64,000 bases of DNA from assembly GCA_018436095.1 (NCBI GenBank), contig JAHDMJ010000008.1, positions 313,706 to 377,705 of the forward strand. The letters are read 5' to 3'. Of the stretch, positions 8,858-17,097 are shown piece after piece (position 1 is the first letter of the stretch; the number at the start of each line of letters is the position of its first letter). This DNA comes from Clostridia bacterium. GTDB taxonomy: Bacteria; Bacillota; Peptococcia; DRI-13; UBA5745. A model generated the notes under the pieces. It searched no databases. It worked only from the letters and a program-made list of their open reading frames with translations, and was not told where the DNA came from. The position numbers and the translations under genes are program-made.

Positions 8858-8902
8858 ACAAAACCCAATGGATAATCATTTTAATTATCCGCTGGGTTTT
8901 TT
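8858..8902. terminator. Bidirectional hairpin terminator
   Basis: ACCCA-AT-GGATAAT pairs with ATTATCC-GC-TGGGT, flanked by an A run on the left and a T run on the right, so it can stop transcription in both directions. It lies upstream of clc. On the minus strand it would block read-through from the ppdK side. Confidence 0.7.
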
Positions 8903-9186
8903 GAACATACTACATATATAGTGTGCTTGATTTCCATAATTCATAAAACATGACTTTTGACACCCGAATCATGTTCTTTAGATAAGCAAAACGTTGGAGA
9001 ATTCATGGAGCATTGGCCGGCGACGCGCGGCAATAGAACAATGCAGCGATGACTGCCGGTACTGCTGTTAGTGGACCCTTGGCGGCGGCAGCTTGTACAA
9101 ATAATAGCCTGGGTATGCCGGAAGCGATGCGATTACGCTCAGGTCATGGAACCTTGGGGGCTTGGCGAATACCGAAAAGAGCGAAA
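8903..9186. other. Intergenic stretch without convincing gene
   Basis: About 280 bases between the bidirectional hairpin and the ppdK terminator. A 66-codon open frame on the plus strand (9049-9249) lacks a ribosome binding site and runs through the ppdK terminator, so I do not call it. No RNA motif, repeat or promoter stands out. Confidence 0.5.
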
Positions 9187-9210
9187 AACAAAAAAGGAGG
9201 GTGCCCCTCC
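9186..9210 (-). terminator. Terminator of the ccpN-yqfL-ppdK operon
   Basis: On the minus strand GGAGGGG-CA-CCCTCC is followed by TTTTTTGTTTTT, a standard intrinsic terminator about 60 nt after the ppdK stop. Confidence 0.85.
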
Positions 9211-9267
9211 TCAGCTCTTTTCAGTGCTGTTTTGAGACACCCCCTCTGATTACGGCTTTATTGATAC

Positions 9268-11910
9268 TTACGCCTTCAGCGCCGCCTGTGCCGCTGCCAA
9301 CCTGGCGACCGGCACCCGGAAGGGAGAGCAGCTAACAAAGGTGAGGTTAGCCTTCTGGCAGAAGTGGATGGAGGCAGGGTCACCGCCATGCTCGCCGCAG
9401 ATACCGAAGGAAAGACCAGGCTTCGCTGCCCGGGCCCGGTTGATGGCAATCTCCATCAGTTCGCCTACGCCTGTTGTATCCAATACGGCAAAGGGGTTTT
9501 CCTTGAGGATTTTCTGGTCAAGGTAGTCGCTTAAGAATTTGCCTTCAGCATCATCACGGCTGAAGCCCAGGGTGGTTTGAGTTAAATCATTGGTGCCGAA
9601 GGTCATGAAATCGGCTTCCTTAGCCAATTCGCCGGCCATCAGGCAAGCCCGGGGCAGTTCCAGCATGACGCCTACATGGTATTCTAAAGTTAAACCGCTG
9701 TCCTTCATGACTGTATCGGCTTCTTCCTTGATCGCCTGCCGCAGGATGCTCAGTTCCTTTTGATCGATGACCAAGGGAATCTCCACTAGGGGCTTAGGAT
9801 TAAAGCCTTCTTTCTTTAATCGGACGGCAGCCTGGAAGATTGCTTTGGCCTGCATGCGGTAAATCTCGGGGTACCGGATACCCAGCCGGCAGCCCCGGGT
9901 GCCCAGCATGGGATTGGCTTCGTGGAGAGAACGTACCTTATGAAGTAAAGCTTCTAACTCCTGGCATTTTTTCTCGTCACATTGCGTAAGTCTTAAGGTG
10001 GTAATCTCTACTACCAGGCTTTCCAAAGAAGGCAGGAATTCATGGAGAGGGGGATCCAGCAAACGGATGGTGGTTTCTAAACCGTCCATGGCTTTGAGAA
10101 TGCCATAGAAATCCTCTTCCTGAAAGGGCAGAAGCTGATCCAAAGCTGCTTTGCGCTGTTTCAGCGTATCCGCCATAATCATTTTCTGCATGATGGGCAG
10201 GCGGTCCTGAGCCATGAACATATGTTCGGTGCGGCAAAGGCCAATACCTTCAGCCCCCATTTCCCGGGCCTTGGCAGCATCCTCCGGCGTGTCGGCATTA
10301 GTATAAACGCCCATGGTCCGGAGATCGTCGGCCCATTCCAGAAAGGTGAGGAAAGCGCCGCTGAGGACAGGATCGATTAAAGGCACTTGGCCGACGATTA
10401 CCCGGCCTGTGCTGCCGTCCAGAGAGAGCAAGTCATTTTCTTTCAGGAGAATATCGCCTACGGCAACGGTTTTCTTAACCAAATCAATTTGCAGGGCATC
10501 GCAGCCGCAGACGCAGCATTTGCCCATACCTCTGGCTACTACGGCAGCGTGGCTGGTCATGCCGCCCCGGCTGGTCAAGATTCCCTGAGCCATTACGATA
10601 CCGTGAATATCGTCGGGAGTGGTTTCCGGCCGCACCAGAATCACTTTTTCACCGGCGTTGCCCCGGTCATGGGCAGTGTCGGCATCAAAAACGATTTTAC
10701 CGCAGGCGGCGCCGGGAGAGGCAGGCAGGCCGGTGGCCAAAACTTCAAATTTAGCCTTGGGATCGATACGGCGGTGGAGCATTTGTTCTAAATCGGCAGG
10801 AACTACCCGCATGATAGCTTCTTCCTTGGTGATGAGGCCTTCGGACACCATGTCTACGGCTACCTGGACCGCCGCCTGAGCAGTACGTTTGCCGTTTCTT
10901 GTCTGCAGCATATACAGCTTCTGATTTTGAATGGTGAATTCGATATCCTGCATATCCCGGTAATGGTTTTCCAAAGTGGTGCAAATATCATGGAACTGCT
11001 GGTAGATAGCGGGGGAATCTGCCGCCAGCTTGGAGATGGGCTGGGGGGTTCTGATGCCGGCCACCACGTCCTCGCCTTGAGCGTTCATCAGGTATTCACC
11101 GTAAAGAGCTTTTTCGCCGGTGGAGGGATTGCGGGTGAATGCCACGCCGGTACCGGAATCGTCGCCCATATTGCCGAAGACCATACATTGAACATTGACG
11201 GCAGTTCCCAAATCTTCGGAAATTTTGTTGATCCGGCGGTAGACTTCGGCCCGGGGATTGTACCAGGAAGCGAAGACGGCTTCAATGGCTTTCAGCAACT
11301 GTTTCTTGGGATCGTTGGGGAAATCCTCACCGCTTTCTCTCTTAACCAGTTGCTTGTAAGTCTGGATTAAAGCCCGCAGAGATTCGGGGCTAAGGTCTTT
11401 ATCTTCTTTAACACCCTGAGCTTTTTTCTGATCTTCCAAAGCCAGCTCAAACTGATAATGTTCCACACCCATGACCACATCGCCAAACATCTGGATGAAG
11501 CGGCGATAGCTGTCCAGAGAAAAACGGGGATTGCCGGTGGCGGCAATGAGGCCTTCTACCGTGTCGTCGTTGAGACCTAAATTGAGAATCGTATCCATCA
11601 TGCCGGGCATGGAAACGGGAGCGCCGGAACGAACGGAAACCAGCAGAGGATCTTTGACGTCACCGAAAACCTTGCCGATTTTCTTCTCGACCTGGGCCAG
11701 TTTGGCCCATAATTGCTCTTCCATTCCGGCAGGGAAGGTTTTTCCGGCTTTAAAATATTCTTTGCAGGTATCGGTGGTTAAAGTTAAACCGGGAGGTACG
11801 GGCAGCCCGATATTAGTCATTTCCGCCAGATTGGCACCCTTGCCGCCCAGCAATAGCTTCATATCTGCCCGGCCTTCTTCAAAAAGATACACAAATTTCT
11901 GTTCTGTCAT
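9268..11910 (-). CDS. ppdK: Pyruvate, phosphate dikinase
   Basis: An 880-residue enzyme, the usual length for PPDK. It interconverts pyruvate + ATP + Pi with PEP + AMP + PPi and can serve gluconeogenesis or PPi-linked glycolysis. An N-terminal ATP-grasp domain covers about residues 1-340. The swivelling phosphohistidine domain carries GGMTSHAAVVARGMG, with the catalytic His near 455. The preceding Thr-Ser are the target of the regulatory kinase encoded next door. The C-terminal PEP/pyruvate TIM barrel has GTNDLTQTTLG and GICGEHGGDP with the catalytic Cys near 835. The start is 2 nt after the stop of the regulator gene, and its AGGAG lies inside that gene. Expression is probably governed by CcpN, which opens the operon. 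Confidence 0.97.
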   Translation of the reverse strand: MTEQKFVYLFEEGRADMKLLLGGKGANLAEMTNIGLPVPPGLTLTTDTCKEYFKAGKTFPAGMEEQLWAKLAQVEKKIGKVFGDVKDPLLVSVRSGAPVSMPGMMDTILNLGLNDDTVEGLIAATGNPRFSLDSYRRFIQMFGDVVMGVEHYQFELALEDQKKAQGVKEDKDLSPESLRALIQTYKQLVKRESGEDFPNDPKKQLLKAIEAVFASWYNPRAEVYRRINKISEDLGTAVNVQCMVFGNMGDDSGTGVAFTRNPSTGEKALYGEYLMNAQGEDVVAGIRTPQPISKLAADSPAIYQQFHDICTTLENHYRDMQDIEFTIQNQKLYMLQTRNGKRTAQAAVQVAVDMVSEGLITKEEAIMRVVPADLEQMLHRRIDPKAKFEVLATGLPASPGAACGKIVFDADTAHDRGNAGEKVILVRPETTPDDIHGIVMAQGILTSRGGMTSHAAVVARGMGKCCVCGCDALQIDLVKKTVAVGDILLKENDLLSLDGSTGRVIVGQVPLIDPVLSGAFLTFLEWADDLRTMGVYTNADTPEDAAKAREMGAEGIGLCRTEHMFMAQDRLPIMQKMIMADTLKQRKAALDQLLPFQEEDFYGILKAMDGLETTIRLLDPPLHEFLPSLESLVVEITTLRLTQCDEKKCQELEALLHKVRSLHEANPMLGTRGCRLGIRYPEIYRMQAKAIFQAAVRLKKEGFNPKPLVEIPLVIDQKELSILRQAIKEEADTVMKDSGLTLEYHVGVMLELPRACLMAGELAKEADFMTFGTNDLTQTTLGFSRDDAEGKFLSDYLDQKILKENPFAVLDTTGVGELMEIAINRARAAKPGLSFGICGEHGGDPASIHFCQKANLTFVSCSPFRVPVARLAAAQAALKA

Positions 11911-11912
11911 AA

Positions 11913-12725
11913 TTACACGCTCCTCTGCATGATTTGCATTATTTTTCCTGCCGTTTCTTCCATGGCTTTGTTTGAGGTATCAATGACGGGGCAACCAAGT
12001 TTTTTCATAATTTGCTGACCGTACTCCAGTTCTTTCAATATTCTCTCCATATTGCTGTAATGGGTTTCCTCATAAAGGCCCATTTCTTTCAGCCGGTTTA
12101 CCCGGATGGAATGGAGGACGTCTGGTTGAATGGTAAGGCCTATAACTTTAAACCGGGGCAATTGGAACAATTCCTGAGGAACTGACGTCTCTGGAACTAA
12201 AGGGACATTGGCGGCTTTGATGGCCTGATAGGCTAAATACATGCAAAGAGGGGTTTTGGAAGTGCGGGATATTCCCACCAGCACCACATCGGCTTCTTTC
12301 AGGCCGCTATTATCTTTGCCGTCATCGTATTTGATAGCGAATTCAATTGCCTCTACCCGTTTATAATAAGCCTGATCCATCTGGTGGGTCAGCCCCGGTT
12401 TCAACCGGGGATCAAGGTTAAGCATGCGGGCTACCTGTTCCATAAAAGGCCCCAGTATATCCATGGTTACGATATTTAATGCTTTGCCTTTGTTCAGCGT
12501 ATAGGCTCGCAGCTCGGGAGAAACCAGAGTAAAGGCAATCATACCATTTGCCGGATTGCTGTTTTCCTGCTGATAATCCTCAAATACCTTGTCAATGGTG
12601 TACGTATCCCGGACAAAAGGAAAACGGCGGATTTCCAGATTATCGATAGGAAATTGGCTGGTGGCTGCCTGGATTACTTTTGTGCCTGTTTCTCCGATGG
12701 AGTCTGAAATGACGAAAATTAACAT
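11913..12725 (-). CDS. yqfL: PPDK regulatory protein (bifunctional Ser/Thr kinase and Pi-dependent phosphorylase, DUF299)
   Basis: A 270-residue PDRP/PpsR-family protein. It inactivates PPDK by ADP-dependent phosphorylation of the Thr next to the catalytic His and reactivates it by phosphorolysis. The nucleotide-binding motif GISRTSKTPLCMYLA is at about residues 150-165. The N-terminal SDSIGETGTKVIQAA segment is also characteristic. It lies between ccpN and ppdK in one operon, the same ccpN-yqfL linkage known from Bacillus subtilis but here with the target enzyme attached. This makes PPDK rather than PEP synthase the clear substrate. Upstream spacing to ccpN is 54 bp. Confidence 0.95.
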   Translation of the reverse strand: MLIFVISDSIGETGTKVIQAATSQFPIDNLEIRRFPFVRDTYTIDKVFEDYQQENSNPANGMIAFTLVSPELRAYTLNKGKALNIVTMDILGPFMEQVARMLNLDPRLKPGLTHQMDQAYYKRVEAIEFAIKYDDGKDNSGLKEADVVLVGISRTSKTPLCMYLAYQAIKAANVPLVPETSVPQELFQLPRFKVIGLTIQPDVLHSIRVNRLKEMGLYEETHYSNMERILKELEYGQQIMKKLGCPVIDTSNKAMEETAGKIMQIMQRSV

Positions 12726-12779
12726 GAAACGACCAATCCCTTTCAGCGATTTTAGCTCCTGAATTATGCCCCGTGACTC

Positions 12780-13418
12780 TTAGGATCCCAGGCCCACAAA
12801 AGCCTTGACAATAGTTGTTTTGGTGATCCTGCCTAAAGGCTGCAAAGTCTTGGCGCCGCTTACCGGATCATTGCCGATCACCGGTAAGCTGTCAATCTGG
12901 TGATCCTGGAGCTTTTGGGCTGCCGACAGCAGCGTGTCTTCAGGCTGACAGGTGATCAGATTAGGCATTCTGGTCATAATCAGAGAAACCGGCATCTGCT
13001 TGATATCCCCCTGGCCCATATTGGCCCGGAGCAAATCCTTTCGGGATACGATACCTACTAAACCTTCGTCTGCGTTTATAATAAATAGACTGCCTACATC
13101 CCGCATAAACATTTCTACGATAGCGTCATAGACGGAGAGCTTGCTGTCAATGACTTTAGGCACACCCATCCAGTCACCGACAATGAGTTTGTTCAATTTA
13201 CTGCTGATCTGGTCGGGAATGCCTCTGCCATCATAATAATAGCCTACCCGGGGTTTAGCGCCGATAATACCTGTACGGGTAAGAAAAGCCAGATCCGGCC
13301 TTAATGTAGCCCTTGCCAATCCCAAAGCGTCGCCGATTTCTTCGCCGGTGATGGGGCCTTTCTTTTGTACTAAAGATAAAATAGCCTCCTGACGCTTGCT
13401 CAGTAAAATAAAATTCAC
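12780..13418 (-). CDS. ccpN: CcpN-type repressor with HTH and paired CBS domains
   Basis: A 212-residue regulator homologous over its whole length to B. subtilis CcpN, which represses gluconeogenic genes (gapB, pckA) during glycolysis by sensing adenine nucleotides. The N-terminal helix-turn-helix covers about residues 8-60 (KGPITGEEIGDAL, ARATLRPDLAFL). Two CBS domains follow, at about 80-135 and 145-205. The start is uncertain. The frame opens with a GTG at 13416-13418 that lies inside the AGGAGGTG ribosome binding site. An ATT at about 13405-13407 (5th codon region) is spaced better, and a CTG lies a little further. Three direct repeats upstream are likely operators. Its place before yqfL and ppdK implies control of PEP synthesis. 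Confidence 0.92.
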   Translation of the reverse strand: MNFILLSKRQEAILSLVQKKGPITGEEIGDALGLARATLRPDLAFLTRTGIIGAKPRVGYYYDGRGIPDQISSKLNKLIVGDWMGVPKVIDSKLSVYDAIVEMFMRDVGSLFIINADEGLVGIVSRKDLLRANMGQGDIKQMPVSLIMTRMPNLITCQPEDTLLSAAQKLQDHQIDSLPVIGNDPVSGAKTLQPLGRITKTTIVKAFVGLGS

Positions 13419-13424
13419 CTCCTA

Positions 13425-13505
13425 CATCTGCGTACTAAGTAATTAAGGATAGCAGATTGAGTCTGTAAGACCATCTGCGTACTAATTAGGACATCTGCGC
13501 ACAAT
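13425..13505 (-). promoter_or_regulatory. Three direct repeats around the ccpN promoter, probable CcpN operators
   Basis: CATCTGCGTACTAA occurs at 13425-13438 and 13472-13485, and a variant, CATCTGCGCACAAT, at 13492-13505 (plus-strand reading). A weak minus-strand promoter, TTACAG (13463-13468) with TAATTA (13440-13445) at 17 bp, lies between the first two copies. Copies flanking the promoter suggest autoregulation by CcpN or another metabolic repressor. The binding protein is inferred. Confidence 0.6.
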
Positions 13506-13519
13506 ATATGGTGACATAA

Positions 13520-13549
13520 TTGCGCTTTAATTAATAATAATGTTATACT
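13520..13549 (+). promoter_or_regulatory. Possible plus-strand promoter upstream of lipoprotein-spoVA genes
   Basis: TTGCGC at 13520-13525 and TATACT at 13544-13549 are 18 bp apart. It could drive the lipoprotein gene, but a forespore sigma promoter would be expected for spoVA and I cannot identify one with confidence. Confidence 0.4.
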
Positions 13550-13671
13550 ATATATCGAGCCCTTTGTCCAGTATTACTTTTTATTTAAAAATCTTAATGA
13601 TAATTTAAGTTTGATTTGCTTTTCTAATGGATTTTTTCATGATATCATAAAATTTGGGAAGGAGAGTGACC

Positions 13672-14370
13672 TTGTTGAAAAAGAAAAGCTTTTACCTGCT
13701 TGTGATTTTTATTCTGTTAACTGTAGCTGCCTGTGGCAATAAGCCTGCAGAAACGCCGGTTTCTCCGTCGCCTGCCGTCACCGACCCCGAGACGCAGCCG
13801 GAGAATACGGATCCGGTGACCGATGCCGAAGAAGATAAAGAGAAGGACCACCAAGAGATTCATGCTCTTTTGTCCAAAGGTCTCGACATCCAAAACATCA
13901 GCTACACTGCTAAATTTAACAGCAGCAATAATGAATTTATCTACGAATATTACAAAAGAGATAATCTGGTCAAGATGGTTACCCAGGAAGGCGAGAGCCA
14001 ATCCGTATCTATTTGCGACGGCCAGTCCACAGTATATTACAGCCTCCCGGAAAAAATCGGCTACCGGATGATGGAAGCCGGTGACGACATGGGTCTCGTT
14101 CCCAATACGGAAGCTTTGCTTAATGAGCAGGTATACCGTTTTAAGACAGTGGGGGAAGAAGTTTTATCCGGCTTGTCCTGCCAGGTGGTGGAGACGGAAG
14201 ATGAGTTTGGCGTTTTAAAAATCTGGGTCAGCAAAACTTTAGGCTTACCTGTTAAATACATCGGTACCGACGATAATGGCTGGTACAGTCTGGAGCTTAC
14301 GGAGATTCAGACCGGCGCTCCGGCAGAAAGCCTGTTTGTTGTGCCGCCGGATGTAGAAATGAATAATTAA
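13672..14370 (+). CDS. Lipoprotein with LolA-like fold
   Basis: The frame is open from 13654, but the SD AGGAG at 13660-13664 points to the tandem TTG codons at 13672 and 13675. The product then starts with Lys-rich residues, a hydrophobic core and a lipobox (VAAC, Cys about 20). A low-complexity Pro/Glu/Asp-rich linker follows (about 25-60). After it comes a domain resembling the outer-membrane-lipoprotein-sorting LolA/DUF4412 superfamily: repeated beta-strands with FIYEYYKRDNLVKMV, VYRFKTVGEEVLSGLSC and KTLGLPVKY. Gram-positive relatives are membrane-anchored proteins of unclear function, some sporulation-linked. It precedes spoVAD by 77 bp on the same strand, so a germination or forespore role is possible but unproven. 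Confidence 0.75.
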   Translation: MLKKKSFYLLVIFILLTVAACGNKPAETPVSPSPAVTDPETQPENTDPVTDAEEDKEKDHQEIHALLSKGLDIQNISYTAKFNSSNNEFIYEYYKRDNLVKMVTQEGESQSVSICDGQSTVYYSLPEKIGYRMMEAGDDMGLVPNTEALLNEQVYRFKTVGEEVLSGLSCQVVETEDEFGVLKIWVSKTLGLPVKYIGTDDNGWYSLELTEIQTGAPAESLFVVPPDVEMNN

Positions 14371-14447
14371 TGAATATTTCATCCTTTTCCCAGGCAGAAT
14401 AACGAAAAAGCGTCATGTGCGTGACTGCAGAGGAAAGGGATGATAAT

Positions 14448-15470
14448 ATGGCGTTAAAGAAAGTAGGCGCTCAGACCATTTCTTTTCCCAACCGGCCGGC
14501 GATCCTCAATTGGGCTACGGTAACCGGCCCTAGGGAAGGGGAAGGCCCTATGGGAAGCTATTTTGATATGGTAGGTGAGGACCCGTTATTGGGTCAGGAA
14601 TCCTGGGAAAAGGCCGAGCAGCGGCTTATGCAGTACAGCGTGGAATTAGTATTGTCAAAATTGGGATGGCAGCCCCAGGATCTAGACTTTCTTTTTGCCG
14701 GCGATCTGCTTAATCAGATTATTTCATCAAACTTTACCGCCAGAGAGTTGGGCGTACCTTTTTTTGGCCTCTACGGCGCCTGTTCCACCTTAGCGGAAGG
14801 AATGGCTCTGGCAGGGATATTGATTGACGGCGGTTACGGTGATAAAATTGGCGTGGCGGCCGTTAGTCATCATAATTCAGCCGAAAAAGAGCTGCGCTTT
14901 CCTACAGAGCTGGGCAGTCAAAGAGCGATGACCGCCCAATGGACAGTCACCGGTGCCGGCGCTTATATTATGGCCCCTTCTGAAACCGGCAGCCCTGCCG
15001 GCTGGCATTTAACTATGGCTACCATAGGGAAGGTTAATGATCTGGGTGTGCAAGACAGCAATGATATGGGTTCTGCTATGGCGCCCGCCGCTTTTGATAC
15101 GATTATGACTCATTTTGAGGATACCGGCAGAGGAATGGCGGACTATGATTGCATCGTTACCGGTGATTTGGGTTCCTTAGGCAATAAGGTTTTGCTGGAT
15201 TTTTTCCAAAAAGCTAATTTAAATCCAGAACCGGTTACGGATTGCGGATTATTTATTTACGACGAAACCCAGGATGCCCATAGCGGCGCCAGCGGCTGCG
15301 GCTGTTCTGCCGTAGTTTTTGGCCCTTTGTTTTTAGAGGGCCGCTGGAATAAACCCCTTAACCGTGTTCTTTTTGTGGGTACCGGCGCATTGCTGTCACC
15401 GGCTACCTCTTTCCAAGGCGAAACGATACCTACTATAGCTCATGCAGTTTGCTTGGAAAGGGGGAATTAA
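14448..15470 (+). CDS. spoVAD: Stage V sporulation protein AD
   Basis: A thiolase-fold protein of 340 residues needed to take up dipicolinic acid into the developing spore and release it at germination. SpoVAD of B. subtilis binds DPA directly. Family landmarks are the N-terminal NRPAILNWATVTGPREGEGP, the FFGLYGACSTLAEGM segment with the former thiolase Cys, SHHNSAEKELRFP, and the C-terminal GASGCGCSA. The ATG at 14448 follows AGGAAAGGGATG and starts the usual MALKK sequence; a frame extension to 14415 has no ribosome binding site. The stop TAA is one base before the spoVAE start. No spoVAC gene precedes it, which is unusual because spoVAC-AD-AE is the common order. Confidence 0.95.
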   Translation: MALKKVGAQTISFPNRPAILNWATVTGPREGEGPMGSYFDMVGEDPLLGQESWEKAEQRLMQYSVELVLSKLGWQPQDLDFLFAGDLLNQIISSNFTARELGVPFFGLYGACSTLAEGMALAGILIDGGYGDKIGVAAVSHHNSAEKELRFPTELGSQRAMTAQWTVTGAGAYIMAPSETGSPAGWHLTMATIGKVNDLGVQDSNDMGSAMAPAAFDTIMTHFEDTGRGMADYDCIVTGDLGSLGNKVLLDFFQKANLNPEPVTDCGLFIYDETQDAHSGASGCGCSAVVFGPLFLEGRWNKPLNRVLFVGTGALLSPATSFQGETIPTIAHAVCLERGN

Positions 15471-15471
15471 C

Positions 15472-15840
15472 ATGTCGGATATGCTGTCTATTTTTTTGAA
15501 AGCCTTTATTACCGGCGGAGCAATCTGTGCTATCGGCCAGTTGATTATGGATCTAACGCCTTTTAAAGTTACGCCGGCCCACGTCTTAGTTGGCTATGTC
15601 ACCGGGGGGGCCATTCTCAGCGCCTTTGGGCTTTATAAGCCCCTCATTGACTTTGGCGGATCCGGGGCGGCGATACCCTTATCGGGCTTTGGCCACTCCA
15701 TGGCTCAAGGCGCTATTGAAGGAGCTAAAGAAGGCTTCCTGCAAGCCATAGGCGGCGGCTTGAAGGCCGGTGCCGTCGGTATTTCTGTGGCCATTATCAT
15801 GGGTGTAGTAATAGCAGCCACCTGCAACCCTAAAGGCTAA
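15472..15840 (+). CDS. spoVAE: Stage V sporulation protein AE (SpoVAC/SpoVAEb family)
   Basis: A 122-residue, strongly hydrophobic protein with three to four membrane helices, in the size range of SpoVAEb. It is part of the spore inner-membrane channel for calcium-dipicolinate together with SpoVAD. The segment LTPFKVTPAHVLVGYVT and the glycine-rich FGGSGAAIPLSGFGHSM are conserved in SpoVAC and SpoVAEb paralogues. AAGGGGG lies 8 nt before the ATG, inside the end of spoVAD. Because SpoVAC and SpoVAEb are homologous, this single membrane partner may have to serve both roles here unless spoVAC lies elsewhere. Confidence 0.93.
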   Translation: MSDMLSIFLKAFITGGAICAIGQLIMDLTPFKVTPAHVLVGYVTGGAILSAFGLYKPLIDFGGSGAAIPLSGFGHSMAQGAIEGAKEGFLQAIGGGLKAGAVGISVAIIMGVVIAATCNPKG

Positions 15841-15863
15841 CGAAAAGAAAACAGGGGAGTTTT

Positions 15864-16316
15864 ATGGATTTTCGCCTGCGGAGACAACACAAGTTTTGGC
15901 CTGCCCAGTGGCGTTTATGCCGCCGTCTGGGCTTTGAAGCCTGCTATGATGACGATGGGGATATTGACCGGGAAAAAGGGGGGGAGGGTATCCCCCTTTT
16001 CACCGTAAAAAAAATGGCGGTGAAATATTTGCGTCAAGAGCCTATATGGCGCTGGCACCATCTTTTTTTGGCTTTTGAAGAATATTGGGAATGTATAGCC
16101 TACTTGTCTTTTTTGCAGAAAGAAGCCCGCTTGGTTAAAACTCCTTGGAACCAGACTTTAGTCAATCAAATCCTGGAGCAGGGTTGCCGGGATTTTATCA
16201 GGGAGATGCCCGATTGCTGGCCGGAATTAACAGGACTAATTACCCAAAAACTCAGGCATTTGATGTATTATGATGAACTGAAAGGGAATCTATTATCTTT
16301 TTACGGGGAGAAGTAA
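15864..16316 (+). CDS. Conserved-looking hypothetical protein, spoVA-linked
   Basis: A 150-residue soluble protein that I do not recognise. It is rich in Trp, Tyr, Arg and Leu, with an arginine-rich start (MDFRLRRQHKFWP) and no membrane segment or signal peptide. AGGGGAGTTTT precedes the ATG by 5 nt. It lies 23 bp after the spoVAE stop, so it may be transcribed in the forespore with spoVAD-AE. Nothing in the sequence shows an enzymatic role. Confidence 0.65.
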   Translation: MDFRLRRQHKFWPAQWRLCRRLGFEACYDDDGDIDREKGGEGIPLFTVKKMAVKYLRQEPIWRWHHLFLAFEEYWECIAYLSFLQKEARLVKTPWNQTLVNQILEQGCRDFIREMPDCWPELTGLITQKLRHLMYYDELKGNLLSFYGEK

Positions 16317-16323
16317 GGAGATA

Positions 16324-16352
16324 TTGCTCTTTTTTCACAATATTGTTATAAT
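16324..16352 (+). promoter_or_regulatory. Sigma-A promoter of the first DUF2294 gene
   Basis: TTGCTC (16324-16329) and a perfect TATAAT (16347-16352) are 17 bp apart, about 30 nt upstream of the start of the DUF2294 gene. Confidence 0.7.
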
Positions 16353-16383
16353 ATAAGCAGAAACTAGACCGGGGGCGAAGCTC

Positions 16384-16785
16384 ATGCAGATGGGGGAATT
16401 TAAGCAGGAGATTATTAAGGTTAATAATAGGGTTAATATGGAAGTGTTCAATCAGGGCTTGCGGTCACAAAAAGTGGAGATTTTTCAGGATAAAATTCTG
16501 ATCATTGCCAACAACAACAGGGTTAAAGTCTTGTCCATGGTTGACAAGAAGGACACTACCACCACAAAATTAATGGACATAGCCCTGATCATCGAATTTA
16601 AAGACCGTTTTGTCCGGGCTATGGAGGACCACCTTGGCGTAAAGGTTCTATCCCATTTAAAAGATTACGACCCCCATTTAGAAATCTCCATAAGTGTTAC
16701 CATATTAGACCGTCCCGTAGAAGAAATATTGCCTGCGTTAAAAGTTAAGGAAGATAGGCAATCAGTGGATTTTCCATTAAAATAA
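16384..16785 (+). CDS. DUF2294 (MpsC-like) domain protein, copy 1
   Basis: A 133-residue soluble protein consisting of one DUF2294 domain. Related proteins are annotated as MpsC, part of a sodium-translocating system in Staphylococcus; the biochemical role in Clostridia is not established. The family start EIIKVNNRVNMEVFNQGL and the middle ALIIEFKDRFVRAMEDHLG are clear. A second, diverged copy lies at 17743-18099, and the two align from their first to about their 110th residue. It has its own promoter and terminator, so it is monocistronic. GGGGGCGAAG forms the ribosome binding site before the ATG at 16384; an ATG two codons later is an alternative. Confidence 0.8.
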   Translation: MQMGEFKQEIIKVNNRVNMEVFNQGLRSQKVEIFQDKILIIANNNRVKVLSMVDKKDTTTTKLMDIALIIEFKDRFVRAMEDHLGVKVLSHLKDYDPHLEISISVTILDRPVEEILPALKVKEDRQSVDFPLK

Positions 16786-16798
16786 GTGAGCAAACGAT

Positions 16799-16839
16799 TA
16801 AAACAGGCGACTGGCTAGCTGCCTGTTTTAAATTTTTTT
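16799..16839 (+). terminator. Rho-independent terminator of DUF2294 copy 1
   Basis: AAAACAGGC (16800-16808) pairs with GCCTGTTTT (16821-16829), followed by AAATTTTTTTA. Confidence 0.88.
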
Positions 16840-16859
16840 AGCATATGTTTAGTTTTAAA

Positions 16860-17069
16860 GAAGGAGAAATAATTTTTTCGTCGAATTATTTCACAGCAAC
16901 TATATAAGCCGGGTGAATTGAGAACTCAAAAAAGGGATCCGCCAAGAAACTCACAATCATAGAATTATGTTGAGAGTTTAATGGCAGTACCGTACATTTA
17001 CGAGTGCTGAAGACAACCGCAAAATTCGGGAATAATATATGGTTATACCCGGTATTTTGCGGTTTTTAT
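16860..17069 (+). ncRNA. Candidate structured small RNA ending in a terminator
   Basis: This 210-nt gene-free stretch holds three nested elements on the plus strand. The first is a perfect 9-bp hairpin GAAATAATT/AATTATTTC near 16865-16892. The second is a partly paired AAACTC...GAGTTT hairpin near 16945-16980. The third is a terminal hairpin, AACCGCAAAAT (about 17015-17025) with ATTTTGCGGTT (about 17053-17064), followed by TTTTATTT. No promoter or known riboswitch core is recognised. The last hairpin may instead terminate the convergent minus-strand gene. Confidence 0.35.
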
Positions 17070-17097
17070 TTGTCCGTAAATGGCCACAGGTTGGTTC

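Noticed and set aside
9049..9249. 66-codon plus-strand frame upstream of the ppdK end
   Set aside because: No ribosome binding site, runs through the ppdK terminator, and the composition is not protein-like.
10387..11370. Several plus-strand frames of 90-150 codons opposite ppdK
   Set aside because: Antisense shadows caused by the GC-rich codon usage of ppdK.
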